Shown: positions 27,909 to 37,628, numbered from the stretch's first letter. The stretch is 64,000 nt of DNA from Yoonia vestfoldensis (GCF_002158905.1 NZ_CP021431.1:1178001-1242000); one strand, 5' to 3'. Notes: a model not told the origin generated them from the letters alone. Made by a program: numbers and translations.

Positions 27909-28721
27909 ATGCACGAAAAAGACCGCCACAGAGTAATCCTTTCCGCCGTTCAGGACCGGTCGCTGGTGACCGTGATTGACCTTTGCGCCTTGACCGGTGC
28001 ATCCGAGGCGACAGTGCGGCGCGACATCAATACGCTGGACGACCAAAAGCAGCTGCGCCGCGTGCGGGGCGGGGCCGAAGCATTGACAGCCACGCCGTTT
28101 GTCGGCCTTGCCGGGCGGCCTTTTTCCGTCAATGAAATGTTGAATAGTGCGGAAAAACAGGCGATTGCCGCTGCCGCTGTTGAATTATGCAAAGATGGCG
28201 AGCCGATCATCATCAACGGGGGCACCACGACCTTTCAGATGGTGCATCCGCTGGCGTCGCGCCGGTTGCAGGTCTTTACCAATTCATTCCCCATCGCCGA
28301 ACATCTGCTGAAGAACAGCCAGAACACGGTGATGTTGTCGGGTGGGATCATCTACCGCGAACAAAACATCATCCTGTCGCCTTTCGACAATGACGTGACC
28401 CGCAACTTCTATGCCAAGCGGATGTTCATGGGCGCGCAGGGCATCGGCCCGCTGGGCCTGATGGAAGGCGATCCCTTGCTGATCCAGGCCGAACAAAAGC
28501 TGATCGGCCAGGCCGAGGAATTGATCGTCCTGGTGGATAGCAGCAAATTTGAACAACGCTCCAGCCTGGTGCTGTGCCCGTTAGAGCGGATCGACACAAT
28601 CATCACCGATGACAAGATCGAGGACCGCACGGCGGCCATGTTGGAATCGGCGGATGTGACACTGATCGTGGTGCCCTCGGGCGCTGCGCAGAAAGAGGGG
28701 GTGGCGTCTCTGCCAGCCTGA
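27909..28721 (+). CDS. rhaR: DeoR-family transcriptional regulator of rhamnose catabolism
   Basis: A 270-residue repressor-type protein. The N-terminal winged helix-turn-helix has the DeoR signature GASEATVRRDINTLD, and RRVRGGAEAL follows. The C-terminal DeoRC sugar-phosphate sensing domain (about 75-255) includes INGGTTTFQMVHPL and VLVDSSKFEQRSS. The position between the divergent catabolic and transport operons indicates a local regulator. The symmetric heptamer array lies 48-120 bases upstream of its start. The transport genes follow from 28750. The inducer is probably a rhamnose pathway intermediate, by family analogy. Confidence 0.9.
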   Translation: MHEKDRHRVILSAVQDRSLVTVIDLCALTGASEATVRRDINTLDDQKQLRRVRGGAEALTATPFVGLAGRPFSVNEMLNSAEKQAIAAAAVELCKDGEPIIINGGTTTFQMVHPLASRRLQVFTNSFPIAEHLLKNSQNTVMLSGGIIYREQNIILSPFDNDVTRNFYAKRMFMGAQGIGPLGLMEGDPLLIQAEQKLIGQAEELIVLVDSSKFEQRSSLVLCPLERIDTIITDDKIEDRTAAMLESADVTLIVVPSGAAQKEGVASLPA

Positions 28722-28749
28722 CCGCAACCATCACTCCAGGGAGGAAACC

Positions 28750-29745
28750 ATGAGTGTTCTGAAGAAACTGGCAGCATCCGCTGCAATGGCCGCCGCGATG
28801 ATCGCCACGCCCGCCTTCGCACAAGACGATGTGCGCATCGCGATTGTGGTCAAGGCGCTTGGCATCGGCTTTTTCGAAGCGGCCGCAGAAGGCGCCCAAG
28901 AGGCCGCCGCCGAGCTGGGCAATGTCGAGATCATCTATACCGGTCCGACCGATACCACCGCCGAAGGCCAGATCGAGGTCATCAATGCATTGATCGCCCA
29001 GCAGGTCGATGCGATTGCGATTTCGGCAAATGACACCGATGCGCTGGTGCCCGCCCTGCAGCGTGCCATGCAGCGCGGTATCACCGTGATCAGCTGGGAT
29101 TCCGGCGTCGCCCCCGAAGGCCGCCAATTGCATCTGAACCCATCCTCGAACCCGCTGATCGGCAATATGATCATCAAGCTGGCAGCCGATCATCTGCCCG
29201 ATGGCGGCGAGGTGGCTTTGCTCTCGGCCACCACCACATCGACGAACCAGAACATCTGGATCCAAGAGATGATGGCCGTCATGGGCGATTATCCCGGCAT
29301 CGAGGTTGTTGCGACGGTTTACGGCGACGACCTTGCCGATAAATCCTACCGCGAGGCGACAGGCCTGATGCAATCCTACCCTGATCTGGACGCCATCATC
29401 GCCCCGACATCGGTCGGGATCGTGGCGGCGGCGCAGGCTGTGGTTGATGCGGGCAAAGTCGGCGAAGTCAATGTCACGGGTCTTGGCCTGCCGTCTGAAA
29501 TGGCAGGGGCCATCGCCAGCGGCGCATCGCAGTCTTTCGCGATCTGGAACCCGATTGATCTGGGCTATTCCGCGACCATGCTGGCCTATGAGCTAAGCCA
29601 GAATGGCGTCGAAGCCGCCCCCGGTGCCGAAATTCCGATGGGCCGCATGGGCAGCCTGACGCTGGATGAAAACAACGAAGGCGCGATGGCCGATCCCTTT
29701 GTCTATGACGCCAGCAATATCGACCAGTTCAAGTCGATCTTCTGA
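28750..29745 (+). CDS. rhaS: Rhamnose ABC transporter, periplasmic substrate-binding protein
   Basis: A 331-residue sugar-binding protein of the RbsB/peripla_BP_4 class. A signal peptide ends at AFA (residue 24). The mature start is QDDVRIAIVVKALGIGFFEA, a variant of the class motif that contacts sugar. Further signatures are GPTDTTAEGQIEVINALIAQ and AISANDTDALVPAL. GGGAGG precedes the ATG. The first transport gene follows rhaR by 28 bases, so it may be in the same transcript. The name follows the Rhizobium rhaRSTPQUK order, which this locus reproduces; it is unrelated to the E. coli activator RhaS. Confidence 0.93.
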   Translation: MSVLKKLAASAAMAAAMIATPAFAQDDVRIAIVVKALGIGFFEAAAEGAQEAAAELGNVEIIYTGPTDTTAEGQIEVINALIAQQVDAIAISANDTDALVPALQRAMQRGITVISWDSGVAPEGRQLHLNPSSNPLIGNMIIKLAADHLPDGGEVALLSATTTSTNQNIWIQEMMAVMGDYPGIEVVATVYGDDLADKSYREATGLMQSYPDLDAIIAPTSVGIVAAAQAVVDAGKVGEVNVTGLGLPSEMAGAIASGASQSFAIWNPIDLGYSATMLAYELSQNGVEAAPGAEIPMGRMGSLTLDENNEGAMADPFVYDASNIDQFKSIF

Positions 29746-29801
29746 TCTGCTTGCCGCTGCGGTCCGGCGCATCACCCGCGCCGGGCCGCATGCCCCAATC
29801 A

Positions 29802-29840
29802 CCAATTCCAGTCCCCAATTCCAGTCCCCAATTCCAGTTC
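29802..29840. repeat. Three tandem 13-bp repeats between rhaS and rhaT
   Basis: CCAATTCCAGTCC occurs at 29802-29814 and 29815-29827, with a third copy (CCAATTCCAGTTC) at 29828-29840. They fill the noncoding gap between the binding-protein and ATPase genes, 13 bases before the rhaT start. Confidence 0.9.
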
Positions 29841-29853
29841 CGAGAGTGTCCGG

Positions 29854-31401
29854 ATGTCGCCAAGCCCCGTGCCCCCCATATCGCCTGACCTGGCCCCTTT
29901 GGTCTCGATGGATATGATCAGCAAGACATTCACCGGCGTGAAAGCGCTCGATGGGGTCAAACTGGACCTTTATCCCGGCCAGGTGACCGCGCTTGTCGGC
30001 GAGAACGGCGCCGGTAAATCCACGACCGTCAAGATATTGACCGGGATCTACCAGCCCGATGGCGGCACGATCCGCATCGACGGCGCGCCTGTGTCCTTTG
30101 CCAGGCCCAATGACGCCGCCAAAGCGGGCATCACCGCCATCCACCAGGAAACCGTTCTGTTTGATGAACTTTGCGTGGCCGAGAATATCTATATCGGACA
30201 TGCGCCCCGCACCCGGTTTGGCCTGATTGATAAAGCGCAGATGCACCGTTTGGCGACCAAGCTGCTGGCCGAGATTGGCGCGCCTTTCAGCTCGCACACC
30301 CCGTTGCGCGACCTTGGTATTGCAAACAAACATCTTGTTGCGATTGCCCGCGCCTTATCGGTCGATGCGCGCGTCGTCATCATGGACGAGCCGACGGCTG
30401 CGCTGTCGCATAAAGAAATCGAAGAATTATATGCGCTGGTCGATACCCTGAAATCGCAGGGCAAGGCGATCTTGTTCATCAGCCACAAATTTGACGAGAT
30501 TTTCCGCATCGCCGACCGCTACACCGTATTTCGCGATGGGGCCTTTGTGGGCGATGGCAAGATCGCAGACATCACCGAAAACGATCTGGTCAAGATGATG
30601 GTGGGGCGATCCGTGGATCAGATCTTTCCGCAAAGTGATCATGCGATCGGGGAGGAGGTTCTCAAAGTGGTGGGCTATGCGCATCCGACCGAATTTGCCG
30701 ATATCACCTTTAGCCTGCACCGGGGCGAGATCCTGGGGTTTTACGGCCTTGTCGGCGCGGGGCGGTCTGAATTCATGCAGGCCCTGTTCGGGATTACCAA
30801 ACCTTCCAAGGGGGTGTGCCGGGTCAATGGCGATATCAAGGTGATCCGCTCGCCTGCGGATGCGGTGTCAAACGGGATCGTCTATGTGCCCGAGGATCGT
30901 GGCAGGCAGGGGGCGATCATCGGGCTGCCCATCTTTCAGAACATGACCCTGCCATCCTTGGCCAAGACCTCGCGGCACGGGTTTCTGCGCCTTGCCGAGG
31001 AATTCAAACTGGCGCGCGAATATGCGCAGCGGCTGGATCTTCGGGCTGCGGCGCTGGATCAGGACGTTGGCAATCTTTCGGGTGGCAACCAGCAAAAGGT
31101 TGTCATCGCCAAATGGCTGGCGACCCAGCCCCAAGTGATCATCCTGGACGAACCCACCAAGGGCATCGACATCGGATCCAAGGCGGCGGTGCATGCCTTT
31201 ATGGCCGAACTGGCCGCGCAGGGCCTGTCGGTGATCATGGTCAGCTCTGAAATACCCGAAATCATCGGGATGTCGGATCGGGTGATTGTCATGCGCGACG
31301 GCCGGATTGCCGCCGAATTGGCAAAGGACGATCTGACCCCCGAAACCCTGGTGCGCCATGCCGCCGGGATCAGATCTTCAAAGGCAGGAGCCGCAGCATG
31401 A
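29854..31401 (+). CDS. rhaT: Rhamnose ABC transporter, duplicated ATPase subunit
   Basis: A 515-residue protein with two ABC domains, as in RbsA/MglA-type sugar importers. Domain 1 has Walker A GENGAGKST and Walker B VVIMDEPT. Domain 2 has the expected degenerate Walker A (GLVGAGRSEF), a canonical signature LSGGNQQKV and Walker B VIILDEPTKGIDIG. It is cytosolic and energises the RhaP/RhaQ permeases. The stop overlaps the rhaP start (ATGA). The name follows Rhizobium usage, not the E. coli proton symporter RhaT. Confidence 0.94.
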   Translation: MSPSPVPPISPDLAPLVSMDMISKTFTGVKALDGVKLDLYPGQVTALVGENGAGKSTTVKILTGIYQPDGGTIRIDGAPVSFARPNDAAKAGITAIHQETVLFDELCVAENIYIGHAPRTRFGLIDKAQMHRLATKLLAEIGAPFSSHTPLRDLGIANKHLVAIARALSVDARVVIMDEPTAALSHKEIEELYALVDTLKSQGKAILFISHKFDEIFRIADRYTVFRDGAFVGDGKIADITENDLVKMMVGRSVDQIFPQSDHAIGEEVLKVVGYAHPTEFADITFSLHRGEILGFYGLVGAGRSEFMQALFGITKPSKGVCRVNGDIKVIRSPADAVSNGIVYVPEDRGRQGAIIGLPIFQNMTLPSLAKTSRHGFLRLAEEFKLAREYAQRLDLRAAALDQDVGNLSGGNQQKVVIAKWLATQPQVIILDEPTKGIDIGSKAAVHAFMAELAAQGLSVIMVSSEIPEIIGMSDRVIVMRDGRIAAELAKDDLTPETLVRHAAGIRSSKAGAAA

Positions 31402-32378
31402 CCCGTTTTCTGCCGATGCGCGAAACCATTCTGGCGGGCGCGATCCTGGTGCTGCTGCTGTTGGTTGCGGCGCGTTTTCCGGGCTTTGTCGCACCTGCCA
31501 ATCTGGCCAATGTGTTCAATGATACGGCGCCTTTGATCATCCTTGCGCTGGGGCAGATGGTGGTGATCCTGACCCGCTGCATCGATCTGTCGGTGGCGGC
31601 GAACCTTGCGCTGACCGGCATGGCGGTGGCGATGATCAATGTCGCGATCCCCGGCCTGCCGATCGGCGTGATCATGGGGATCGCCATCCTTCTGGGCGCG
31701 GCCATGGGCGCGATCAACGGACTATTGGTCTGGAAATTGGCGATCCCGCCGATTGTTGTGACGCTTGGCACGATGACCATCTTTCGGGGCATCATCTTTC
31801 TGATCTCGGATGGCAAATGGGTGAATGCGCATGAAATGTCGTCCGCCTTTACCGGGGTTCCGCGCATGGTCTTGCTGGGCCTGCCGGTCTTGTCTTGGGC
31901 TGCGATCATCACGATCATCCTGTTCGGGATCATGATGGCGCGCACGCAGTTCGGGCGGTCCATTTTTGCCGTGGGGGGCAATCCGCATGCGGCTGTCTAT
32001 ACCGGTATCGACGTGGGCAAGACGCAGTTTTGGGCCTTTGTCGTCTCGGGGGCCTTGGCGGGGCTGACGGGATATCTATGGGTGTCGCGCTTTGCGGTGG
32101 CCTATGTCGATATCGCGGGCGGCTTCGAGCTAGAAGTGGTGGCCGCCTGCGTGATCGGCGGCATCTCTATTGCGGGGGGGATCGGCTCTGTCGGCGGGGC
32201 GGTGCTGGGGGCGATCTTTCTTGGCGTGGTCAAGAACGCGCTTCCGGTGGTGAATATCTCGCCCTTCTGGCAGCTGGCGATTTCCGGCAGCGCGATCCTG
32301 ATCGCCGTGGCCTTCAACGCGCGCGCTGGTCGCAGCAAAGGCCGGATCATTCTCAAAAAGGCAGAGACCACGCCATGA
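31398..32378 (+). CDS. rhaP: Rhamnose ABC transporter, permease subunit 1
   Basis: A 326-residue inner-membrane permease of the BPD_transp_2 family, with about eight to ten hydrophobic segments. Typical sugar-permease signatures are RCIDLSVAANLALTG, GAAMGAINGLLVWKLAIPPIVVTLGT and FAVGGNPHAA. It pairs with RhaQ, and start and stop codons overlap both neighbours by ATGA, indicating coupled translation. The call rests on family motifs and locus context. Confidence 0.93.
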   Translation: MTRFLPMRETILAGAILVLLLLVAARFPGFVAPANLANVFNDTAPLIILALGQMVVILTRCIDLSVAANLALTGMAVAMINVAIPGLPIGVIMGIAILLGAAMGAINGLLVWKLAIPPIVVTLGTMTIFRGIIFLISDGKWVNAHEMSSAFTGVPRMVLLGLPVLSWAAIITIILFGIMMARTQFGRSIFAVGGNPHAAVYTGIDVGKTQFWAFVVSGALAGLTGYLWVSRFAVAYVDIAGGFELEVVAACVIGGISIAGGIGSVGGAVLGAIFLGVVKNALPVVNISPFWQLAISGSAILIAVAFNARAGRSKGRIILKKAETTP

Positions 32379-33376
32379 CCGATGCAATCCAGACCCGCCA
32401 CATCCCCGACCACCAGACCAGCCGCGCGGCACGCATCTTCAAAAGCTGGGAATCGCTGCTGCTGGCCGTGGCCATTGCGATTTTCGTGATCAACAGCTTT
32501 GCCACGCCCTATTTCCTGAACCCCTGGAACCTAAGCGATGCGACATTCAATTTCACCGAAAAAGCCATGATCGCCTTTGCGATGGCGCTGCTGATCATCT
32601 CGGGTGAGATTGACCTGTCTGTCGCCTCTATCATCGCGCTGGCCAGCACGGCCATGGGGCTTGCGCTGCAATATGGCGCGGGCACGCCAGAGCTTGTGCT
32701 GATCGGGTTGACGGTTGGGGTGCTTTGCGGGGCGTTCAACGGGTTCTTTGTCACGGTCCTGGGCCTGCCATCCATCGTGGTGACCATCGGCACGATGAGC
32801 CTGTTTCGCGGCATCAGTTTCATCATCTTGGGCGATGATGCTTTTCGCGGCTATCCGGCCAGCTTTGCCTGGTTCGGGCAGGGCTATATTTACTGGGTCT
32901 TCACGGTCGAAATGGCGTTATTTGTGATCATTGCCATCATCTATGGCGTCCTGCTGCACAAGACGAACTTTGGCCGCGCGGTTTATGCGATCGGCAATAA
33001 TCCGACGGCGGCTTTGTTCAGCGGCATTCGGGTGCAGCGCGTCAAATTCATCCTGTTCGTGCTGACCGGTCTGATGTCGGGGATCGCGGCCATCTGTTTG
33101 ACATCGCGCCTTGGATCAACCCGCCCCAGCATCGCAACAGGCATGGAGCTGGAGGTGGTGACAATGGTTGTCCTTGGCGGTGTCAGTATCCTTGGCGGGT
33201 CCGGCACGATCCCCGGCGTCGTGATTGCTGCCTTCGTGATGGGGCTGGTGACCTTTGGGCTGGGTCTGTTGAATGTGCCGGGTATCGTGATGTCGATCTT
33301 CATCGGCCTGCTGTTGATCGGGGTCATCGCCTTGCCGCGCCTTTGGGCCATGGCGGCCAGAGGGCGCCGGGCATGA
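32375..33376 (+). CDS. rhaQ: Rhamnose ABC transporter, permease subunit 2
   Basis: A 333-residue permease homologous to Rha[36 protein letters not shown] and [15 protein letters not shown]. An open frame continues upstream to 31895 but overlaps rhaP. The true start is the ATG at 32375, which overlaps the rhaP stop. It is followed by the mutarotase with another ATGA overlap. About ten hydrophobic segments are seen, ending in a short basic cytosolic tail. Confidence 0.93.
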   Translation: MTDAIQTRHIPDHQTSRAARIFKSWESLLLAVAIAIFVINSFATPYFLNPWNLSDATFNFTEKAMIAFAMALLIISGEIDLSVASIIALASTAMGLALQYGAGTPELVLIGLTVGVLCGAFNGFFVTVLGLPSIVVTIGTMSLFRGISFIILGDDAFRGYPASFAWFGQGYIYWVFTVEMALFVIIAIIYGVLLHKTNFGRAVYAIGNNPTAALFSGIRVQRVKFILFVLTGLMSGIAAICLTSRLGSTRPSIATGMELEVVTMVVLGGVSILGGSGTIPGVVIAAFVMGLVTFGLGLLNVPGIVMSIFIGLLLIGVIALPRLWAMAARGRRA

Positions 33377-33690
33377 CCGAGCGTTACGTTTTCCGCATGC
33401 GGCTGCACCAAGGAATGGCCGATGAATACAAGCGCCGCCATGATGCGATCTGGCCCGCGCTTGTGAACCTACTGCACGCGGCCGGGATCAGTGATTATTC
33501 GATCCATCTTGACGCGGAAACCGGCCATCTGATTGGCGTGCTGACCCGCGCAGATGGGCATGGTATGGACGCATTGCCCGACCATCCGATCATGCAGGAA
33601 TGGTGGGCCTATATGCAGGATATCATGGAAACCAACGCCGATAACGCGCCTGTTGCCGTGCCGCTGACGCCGCTGTTTCACATGCCATGA
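33373..33690 (+). CDS. rhaM: L-rhamnose mutarotase
   Basis: A 105-residue protein, close to E. coli RhaM/YiiL (104). It interconverts alpha and beta L-rhamnose to supply the anomer used by the isomerase. Family residues are visible in [22 protein letters not shown] (split here as FRMRLHQGM and [10 protein letters not shown]), DYSIHL and [15 protein letters not shown]. The true start is at 33373, overlapping the rhaQ stop. Rhizobial loci call it rhaU. It overlaps the kinase start by ATGA. Confidence 0.94.
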   Translation: MTERYVFRMRLHQGMADEYKRRHDAIWPALVNLLHAAGISDYSIHLDAETGHLIGVLTRADGHGMDALPDHPIMQEWWAYMQDIMETNADNAPVAVPLTPLFHMP

Positions 33691-35066
33691 CCGCGCCGCG
33701 CCATGTTGCAGTCATCGATATCGGCAAGACCAATGCAAAGCTGGCCTTGGTCGATCTGGCGCGGCTGACAGAATTGGCCGTCGTCACCCGCCCGAATATC
33801 GTGCAGGCCGGGCCGCCATATCCGCATTACGATGTCGAGGGGCATTGGGCCTTCCTGCTGGATGCATTGGTGCGTTTCCACCGCGATCATCATATTGACG
33901 CGATTTCCGTGACCACCCATGGCGCCTGCGCGGCCTTGCTGGATGACACAGGGGCCCTTGCGACGCCCATTCTGGATTATGAACACAGCTATCCCGCCAA
34001 GATCGTTGCCGCCTATGACGCGATCAAACCCGCCTTTGCCCAAACCGGATCACCCAGGCTGGCCGGTGGGCTGAACATCGGCGCGCAATTGCATTGGCTT
34101 TTTGCCCGTGATCCCGGCCTTAAAGAGCGCACAGCCCAGATCGTGACCTATCCGCAATATTGGGGGCATCGGCTGACCGGCGTGACGGCGACGGATGTCA
34201 CATCCATCGGCTGCCATAGCGATCTGTGGAATCCCTATGCAGGCAGATTCTCTGATCTGACGGTCACGCTGGGCATCCAAGACAAGATCGCAGCCGTGCG
34301 CCGCCCCGACGCTATTCTGGGGCCGATCTTGCCCGCGATCGCCGCCGCCACCGGGCTTGCGCCGGATACGCCTGTTTGCGTCGGCATTCACGATTCCAAC
34401 GCCTCGCTTTATCCGCATGTCATGTCGCAGACAGGGCCGGTCTCGGTTGTCTCGACAGGGACCTGGGTGATCGTCATGGCGATGAATACGGATGCTGCGG
34501 TCAGGCTCGACCCGGAGCGCGATACGCTGGTCAATGTGAATGCCGCAGAACAGGCGGTGGCCAGCGCGCGGTTCATGGGGGGGCGTGAATTCGAAATGAT
34601 CCAGCAGGGCCAAGGGGTCGCACCAGAGACCCAAGATATCATGGCTGTGCTGGACAGACCCCAGATGCTGTTGCCATCGGTGCAAAGCGGGTCAGGCCCG
34701 TTTCAGGGGCGGCAGATGCAATGGCGCGGTGGTGAACCCGGCATTGGCACGGGGCAACGCGCGGCCGCTGTATCATTCTATCTGGCCTTGATGACCGGCA
34801 CCTGCCTGCGGCTTGCCGGCGGGGCGGGGCCGACGATTGTCGAAGGGCCTTTCGCACGAAACCCCACATATCTTGCGATGCTGCAGGCCGTGACCGGACG
34901 CGCGGTGCAGACGAATGCGGCCGTCACAGGCACCAGTATCGGCGCGGCCATGTTGCTGGGTGATCAGGCCTTCCCGCCCCGGCTGGAGCAAGTGGAAACG
35001 GCGCTGCCTTTGGACCGGCTGCGGGACTATGCCGATCAATGGACCGCATTGGTCGCGACCCAATAG
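33687..35066 (+). CDS. rhaK: FGGY-family rhamnulokinase
   Basis: A 459-residue cytosolic sugar kinase that phosphorylates L-rhamnulose at C1, feeding the aldolase. The N-terminal phosphate loop is [15 protein letters not shown]. The catalytic-base region is [16 protein letters not shown], and the ATP-site segment is [12 protein letters not shown]. The C-terminal [11 protein letters not shown] is the adenosine motif. It is closest to the rhizobial RhaK rather than E. coli RhaB by its IGKTNAK loop. It is last in the operon, followed by a terminator hairpin at 35119-35141. Confidence 0.92.
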   Translation: MTAPRHVAVIDIGKTNAKLALVDLARLTELAVVTRPNIVQAGPPYPHYDVEGHWAFLLDALVRFHRDHHIDAISVTTHGACAALLDDTGALATPILDYEHSYPAKIVAAYDAIKPAFAQTGSPRLAGGLNIGAQLHWLFARDPGLKERTAQIVTYPQYWGHRLTGVTATDVTSIGCHSDLWNPYAGRFSDLTVTLGIQDKIAAVRRPDAILGPILPAIAAATGLAPDTPVCVGIHDSNASLYPHVMSQTGPVSVVSTGTWVIVMAMNTDAAVRLDPERDTLVNVNAAEQAVASARFMGGREFEMIQQGQGVAPETQDIMAVLDRPQMLLPSVQSGSGPFQGRQMQWRGGEPGIGTGQRAAAVSFYLALMTGTCLRLAGGAGPTIVEGPFARNPTYLAMLQAVTGRAVQTNAAVTGTSIGAAMLLGDQAFPPRLEQVETALPLDRLRDYADQWTALVATQ

Positions 35067-35118
35067 CCCAGGGGCGGGCAGGCATGTCTGGCCGCCAAAT
35101 CGGCGTCTTCGCAAAGAA

Positions 35119-35141
35119 AAGGGCGCCTCGGGGGCGCCCTT
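35119..35141. terminator. Terminator hairpin between rhaK and bactofilin
   Basis: AAGGGCGCC (35119-35127) pairs with GGCGCCCTT (35133-35141) across a 5-base loop. It lies between two convergent genes and could serve both strands; the A run before the left arm suits the leftward transcript best. Confidence 0.65.
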
Positions 35142-35167
35142 CACCACGCAGGCAGGCTGCGGAAACC

Positions 35168-35668
35168 TTAGCCCTTGTCGCCCTCTGGCGCGGGCAGGAC
35201 GGGCATCTTTTTGCCAGCGGCGGACAAGGGATCGTCCTGACGCTGCACAGAGCCTTCGAAATGCGCGCCGGATTCGATGGCGATGGTCTTGTGGATGATG
35301 TCGCCTTCGACGCGGGCGGTCGAGGTCAGCCGCACCTTAAGACCGCGCACCCGGCCGATCACGCGGCCATTGACCACGACATCATCGGCGATGATCTCGC
35401 CCTTGACGGTGGCGCTTTCGCCGACGGTCAGCAGATGGGCGCGGATATCGCCATCAACCTGGCCTTCGATCTGGATGTCACCGGTCGTTTTCAGGTTGCC
35501 GGTGATCAGCAAATCCGACGACAGCACAGAGGCCGGTGGCTTGGCCTTTGGCGGGGTTGTCTTGAAATCAGGCGCCGGGCTGCCGGTCTTGGCGGTCTCT
35601 GAAGGGACGGCTGCGGTGGGATCGGCCACCTTTGGCCCGGGCTCATTGATTTTGGATTTAGAAAACAT
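35168..35668 (-). CDS. Bactofilin (polymer-forming cytoskeletal protein)
   Basis: A 166-residue protein with a disordered Pro/Lys-rich N-terminus (to about 48) and a C-terminal beta-helix bactofilin domain. The domain is recognisable from SSDLLITGNLKTTGDIQIEG, DGDIRAHLLTVGESATVKGE and VVVNGRVIGRVRG. Bactofilins polymerise without nucleotide and localise cell-wall enzymes. Its start overlaps the stop of the M23 peptidase gene by 11 bases, so the pair is translationally coupled and likely a functional unit in cell shape. Confidence 0.93.
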   Translation of the reverse strand: MFSKSKINEPGPKVADPTAAVPSETAKTGSPAPDFKTTPPKAKPPASVLSSDLLITGNLKTTGDIQIEGQVDGDIRAHLLTVGESATVKGEIIADDVVVNGRVIGRVRGLKVRLTSTARVEGDIIHKTIAIESGAHFEGSVQRQDDPLSAAGKKMPVLPAPEGDKG

Positions 35669-36950
35669 TCTGTCCAGCTCTTATATAAGTCATCGGATTG
35701 ACGGGGTTGCCATTGACGCGCACCTCATAGTGAAGGTGGGGCCCGGTCGAGCGACCAGAATTCCCCATAGCACCAATTTTGTCGCCGCGCGATACCCTTT
35801 GGCCAACCCGCACGTCAATTGTGTTCAGATGGGCATAGCGGGTTTCAAGCCCGAAATCATGGCGGATGGTGACCAGCCGGCCATAGCTGGATTGCCAGCC
35901 CGCCTGCACCACGACGCCATCCGCCGTGCTATGGATCGGCGTGCCGACCGGTCCGGCGAAATCGGTGCCCGCATGCAGACGGCCCCACCGCTGGCCAAAG
36001 CCGGATGTCATCCGGAAATTCGACCGCACCGGCATGGCAATCGGCAGCTTGTCGGCGGCAATGCGGTAAAGGTTGATCCGGTCCATCGAGGCCAGGATCG
36101 CATTGGCGCGCAGGCTGTCGGGATCGGGTTCGCCCGTCGCGGTGGTAAAGGTGATCGGTGCCAGCGGCCCGCCGGTGCCGGAATAGCCGCGCCGGACCTG
36201 TTCGATCAGCGTATCGGGGTTCATCCCCGCCGCGCGGAACACATTGTCCAGCGGTTCGACCGAGACCAGCATCGCCTCTTCCAGCTGGCGAAAGATCTGG
36301 TCGTTGCGTTCTTGCAGCAGGCGCAGTTCCAGCTGCATTTCTGCGGCCTGTTCGATGGCCATGCCGGCATCATCGGCGATCTGGTCACGTTCGGCGGCGG
36401 TTTCGGCCAGCGCATTGGCCAGCAGGTTGACGGTGCCGACGGCCTCGTCTGGCATCGACAGCGGCGTGCCATCCTCGCCGTTTTCGGTCAGCATGGCGAC
36501 CTGCTCGCGTGCTTCCTCGCGGGCTTTCATCGTGTTGCGCAGGGTGGTTTGCACCACCTCCAGCCCGGTTTCCAGCTCGCGGCGTTTTTCCTCGGTGGCC
36601 AGCAATTCGGATTGCATGATCGAGATCTGTTCCAGCGCCATTTCAAACCGCGCATGGGCAGAGGCCGCTTCGGCGGCGCGGGTGTCGCGGTCCGACGACA
36701 GGATATTCAGCCGCTGTTCATAGGTCATCTGGTCGCGCTGCGCCTGCGCGCGGAAATTGCCCGCGCCGATACTATCCATCAACAAGATCGCTGTCGCCAC
36801 GATGGTCCAGCCCACGACAATGGTGCTGCCCGTCCAGGCGACCAGCTGCGTTTCAGAGCTGAGCCGGATGAACCGCGTTTCGGTGTCGGATCGCAGGAAA
36901 AGCCGCTTTTCGGGGAACCAGCGCTCGAGCGTGGCATGGATCGGTTTCAT
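35658..36950 (-). CDS. Membrane-anchored M23 peptidase with coiled coil (bactofilin partner)
   Basis: A 430-residue protein: short cytosolic N-terminus, one transmembrane helix at about 40-62, then a long coiled coil (about 75-230) rich in Glu and Ala. The C-terminal M23 (lysostaphin-type) domain shows zinc ligands in GRLHAGTDFAG and PHLHYEVRVNG, and the RYAHLNTIDV segment. Both HxxxD and HxH sites are intact, so it may be an active endopeptidase. The ATG at 36950 (MKPIHATLE) is preferred to the upstream start at 36968. Bactofilin-M23 pairs of this architecture control cell shape in other alphaproteobacteria. Confidence 0.9.
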   Translation of the reverse strand: MKPIHATLERWFPEKRLFLRSDTETRFIRLSSETQLVAWTGSTIVVGWTIVATAILLMDSIGAGNFRAQAQRDQMTYEQRLNILSSDRDTRAAEAASAHARFEMALEQISIMQSELLATEEKRRELETGLEVVQTTLRNTMKAREEAREQVAMLTENGEDGTPLSMPDEAVGTVNLLANALAETAAERDQIADDAGMAIEQAAEMQLELRLLQERNDQIFRQLEEAMLVSVEPLDNVFRAAGMNPDTLIEQVRRGYSGTGGPLAPITFTTATGEPDPDSLRANAILASMDRINLYRIAADKLPIAMPVRSNFRMTSGFGQRWGRLHAGTDFAGPVGTPIHSTADGVVVQAGWQSSYGRLVTIRHDFGLETRYAHLNTIDVRVGQRVSRGDKIGAMGNSGRSTGPHLHYEVRVNGNPVNPMTYIRAGQNVF

Positions 36951-37160
36951 CAATCTTGAACGCACCACTTATCCACCTTGATTGGCTGCCAGACCTGCCC
37001 CGTTTCCCCACAAAAGGCAGTGCTGGACTCTGTTAGCCAGCCAAGCGCCATGTCGCAACACCCAATCCCCGGTTTTTGTCGCCCGATTTTGGACGAAAGA
37101 GCAAAACCCGCTGATCTGCGCAAAGTTCCGCCGAGCCCTGCGGCAGCGGCCCTGCGGCCG

Positions 37161-37628
37161 CTAGAGCGCCTGGACCGCCGCCAGCACCGCATCGACATGG
37201 CCGGGGACTTTGACCTTGGGCCAGACCTGCGCGATCTTGCCATCCGGCCCGATCAGGAATGTCGCGCGTTCGATGCCCATATAGGTCTTGCCATACATGC
37301 TTTTCTCGACCCAGGTGCCATAGCGTTCGCAGACATCGCCCGCCTCATCCGATAAAAGCGCGATTTTCAGATCATGTTTGGCGACGAACTTGCCGTGTTT
37401 GGCCACGGAATCCTTGGACACGCCCAGCACCACGGCACCAGCGGCGGCGAAATCATCGATGCTTTGCGTGAAACCGATCGCCTCTTTGGTGCAGCCGGGG
37501 GTGTCGTCCTTGGGGTAGAAATACAGCACCACTGTCTTGCCTGCTAAATCGGACAGGGTGACGATATCGCCGCCGTCACGGGGCAGGCTGATGGCAGGCG
37601 CTATATCGCCGATGGCGGGATGGGGCAT
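37161..37628 (-). CDS. bcp: Bcp-type peroxiredoxin (thioredoxin-dependent thiol peroxidase)
   Basis: A 155-residue peroxiredoxin. The peroxidatic Cys46 is in KDDTPGCTKEAIGF. The resolving cysteine found five residues later in E. coli Bcp is isoleucine here, so it behaves as a one-Cys or atypical form; another cysteine occurs in AGDVCERYG. The very long frame continuing upstream to 38546 is a shadow of the divergent gene. ATG 37628 fits the family N-terminus. It removes hydrogen peroxide and organic peroxides in the cytosol. Confidence 0.95.
   Translation of the reverse strand: MPHPAIGDIAPAISLPRDGGDIVTLSDLAGKTVVLYFYPKDDTPGCTKEAIGFTQSIDDFAAAGAVVLGVSKDSVAKHGKFVAKHDLKIALLSDEAGDVCERYGTWVEKSMYGKTYMGIERATFLIGPDGKIAQVWPKVKVPGHVDAVLAAVQAL

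Noticed and set aside
29802..29840. CRISPR-like repeats
   Set aside because: The units are contiguous with no spacers and only 13 bp long.
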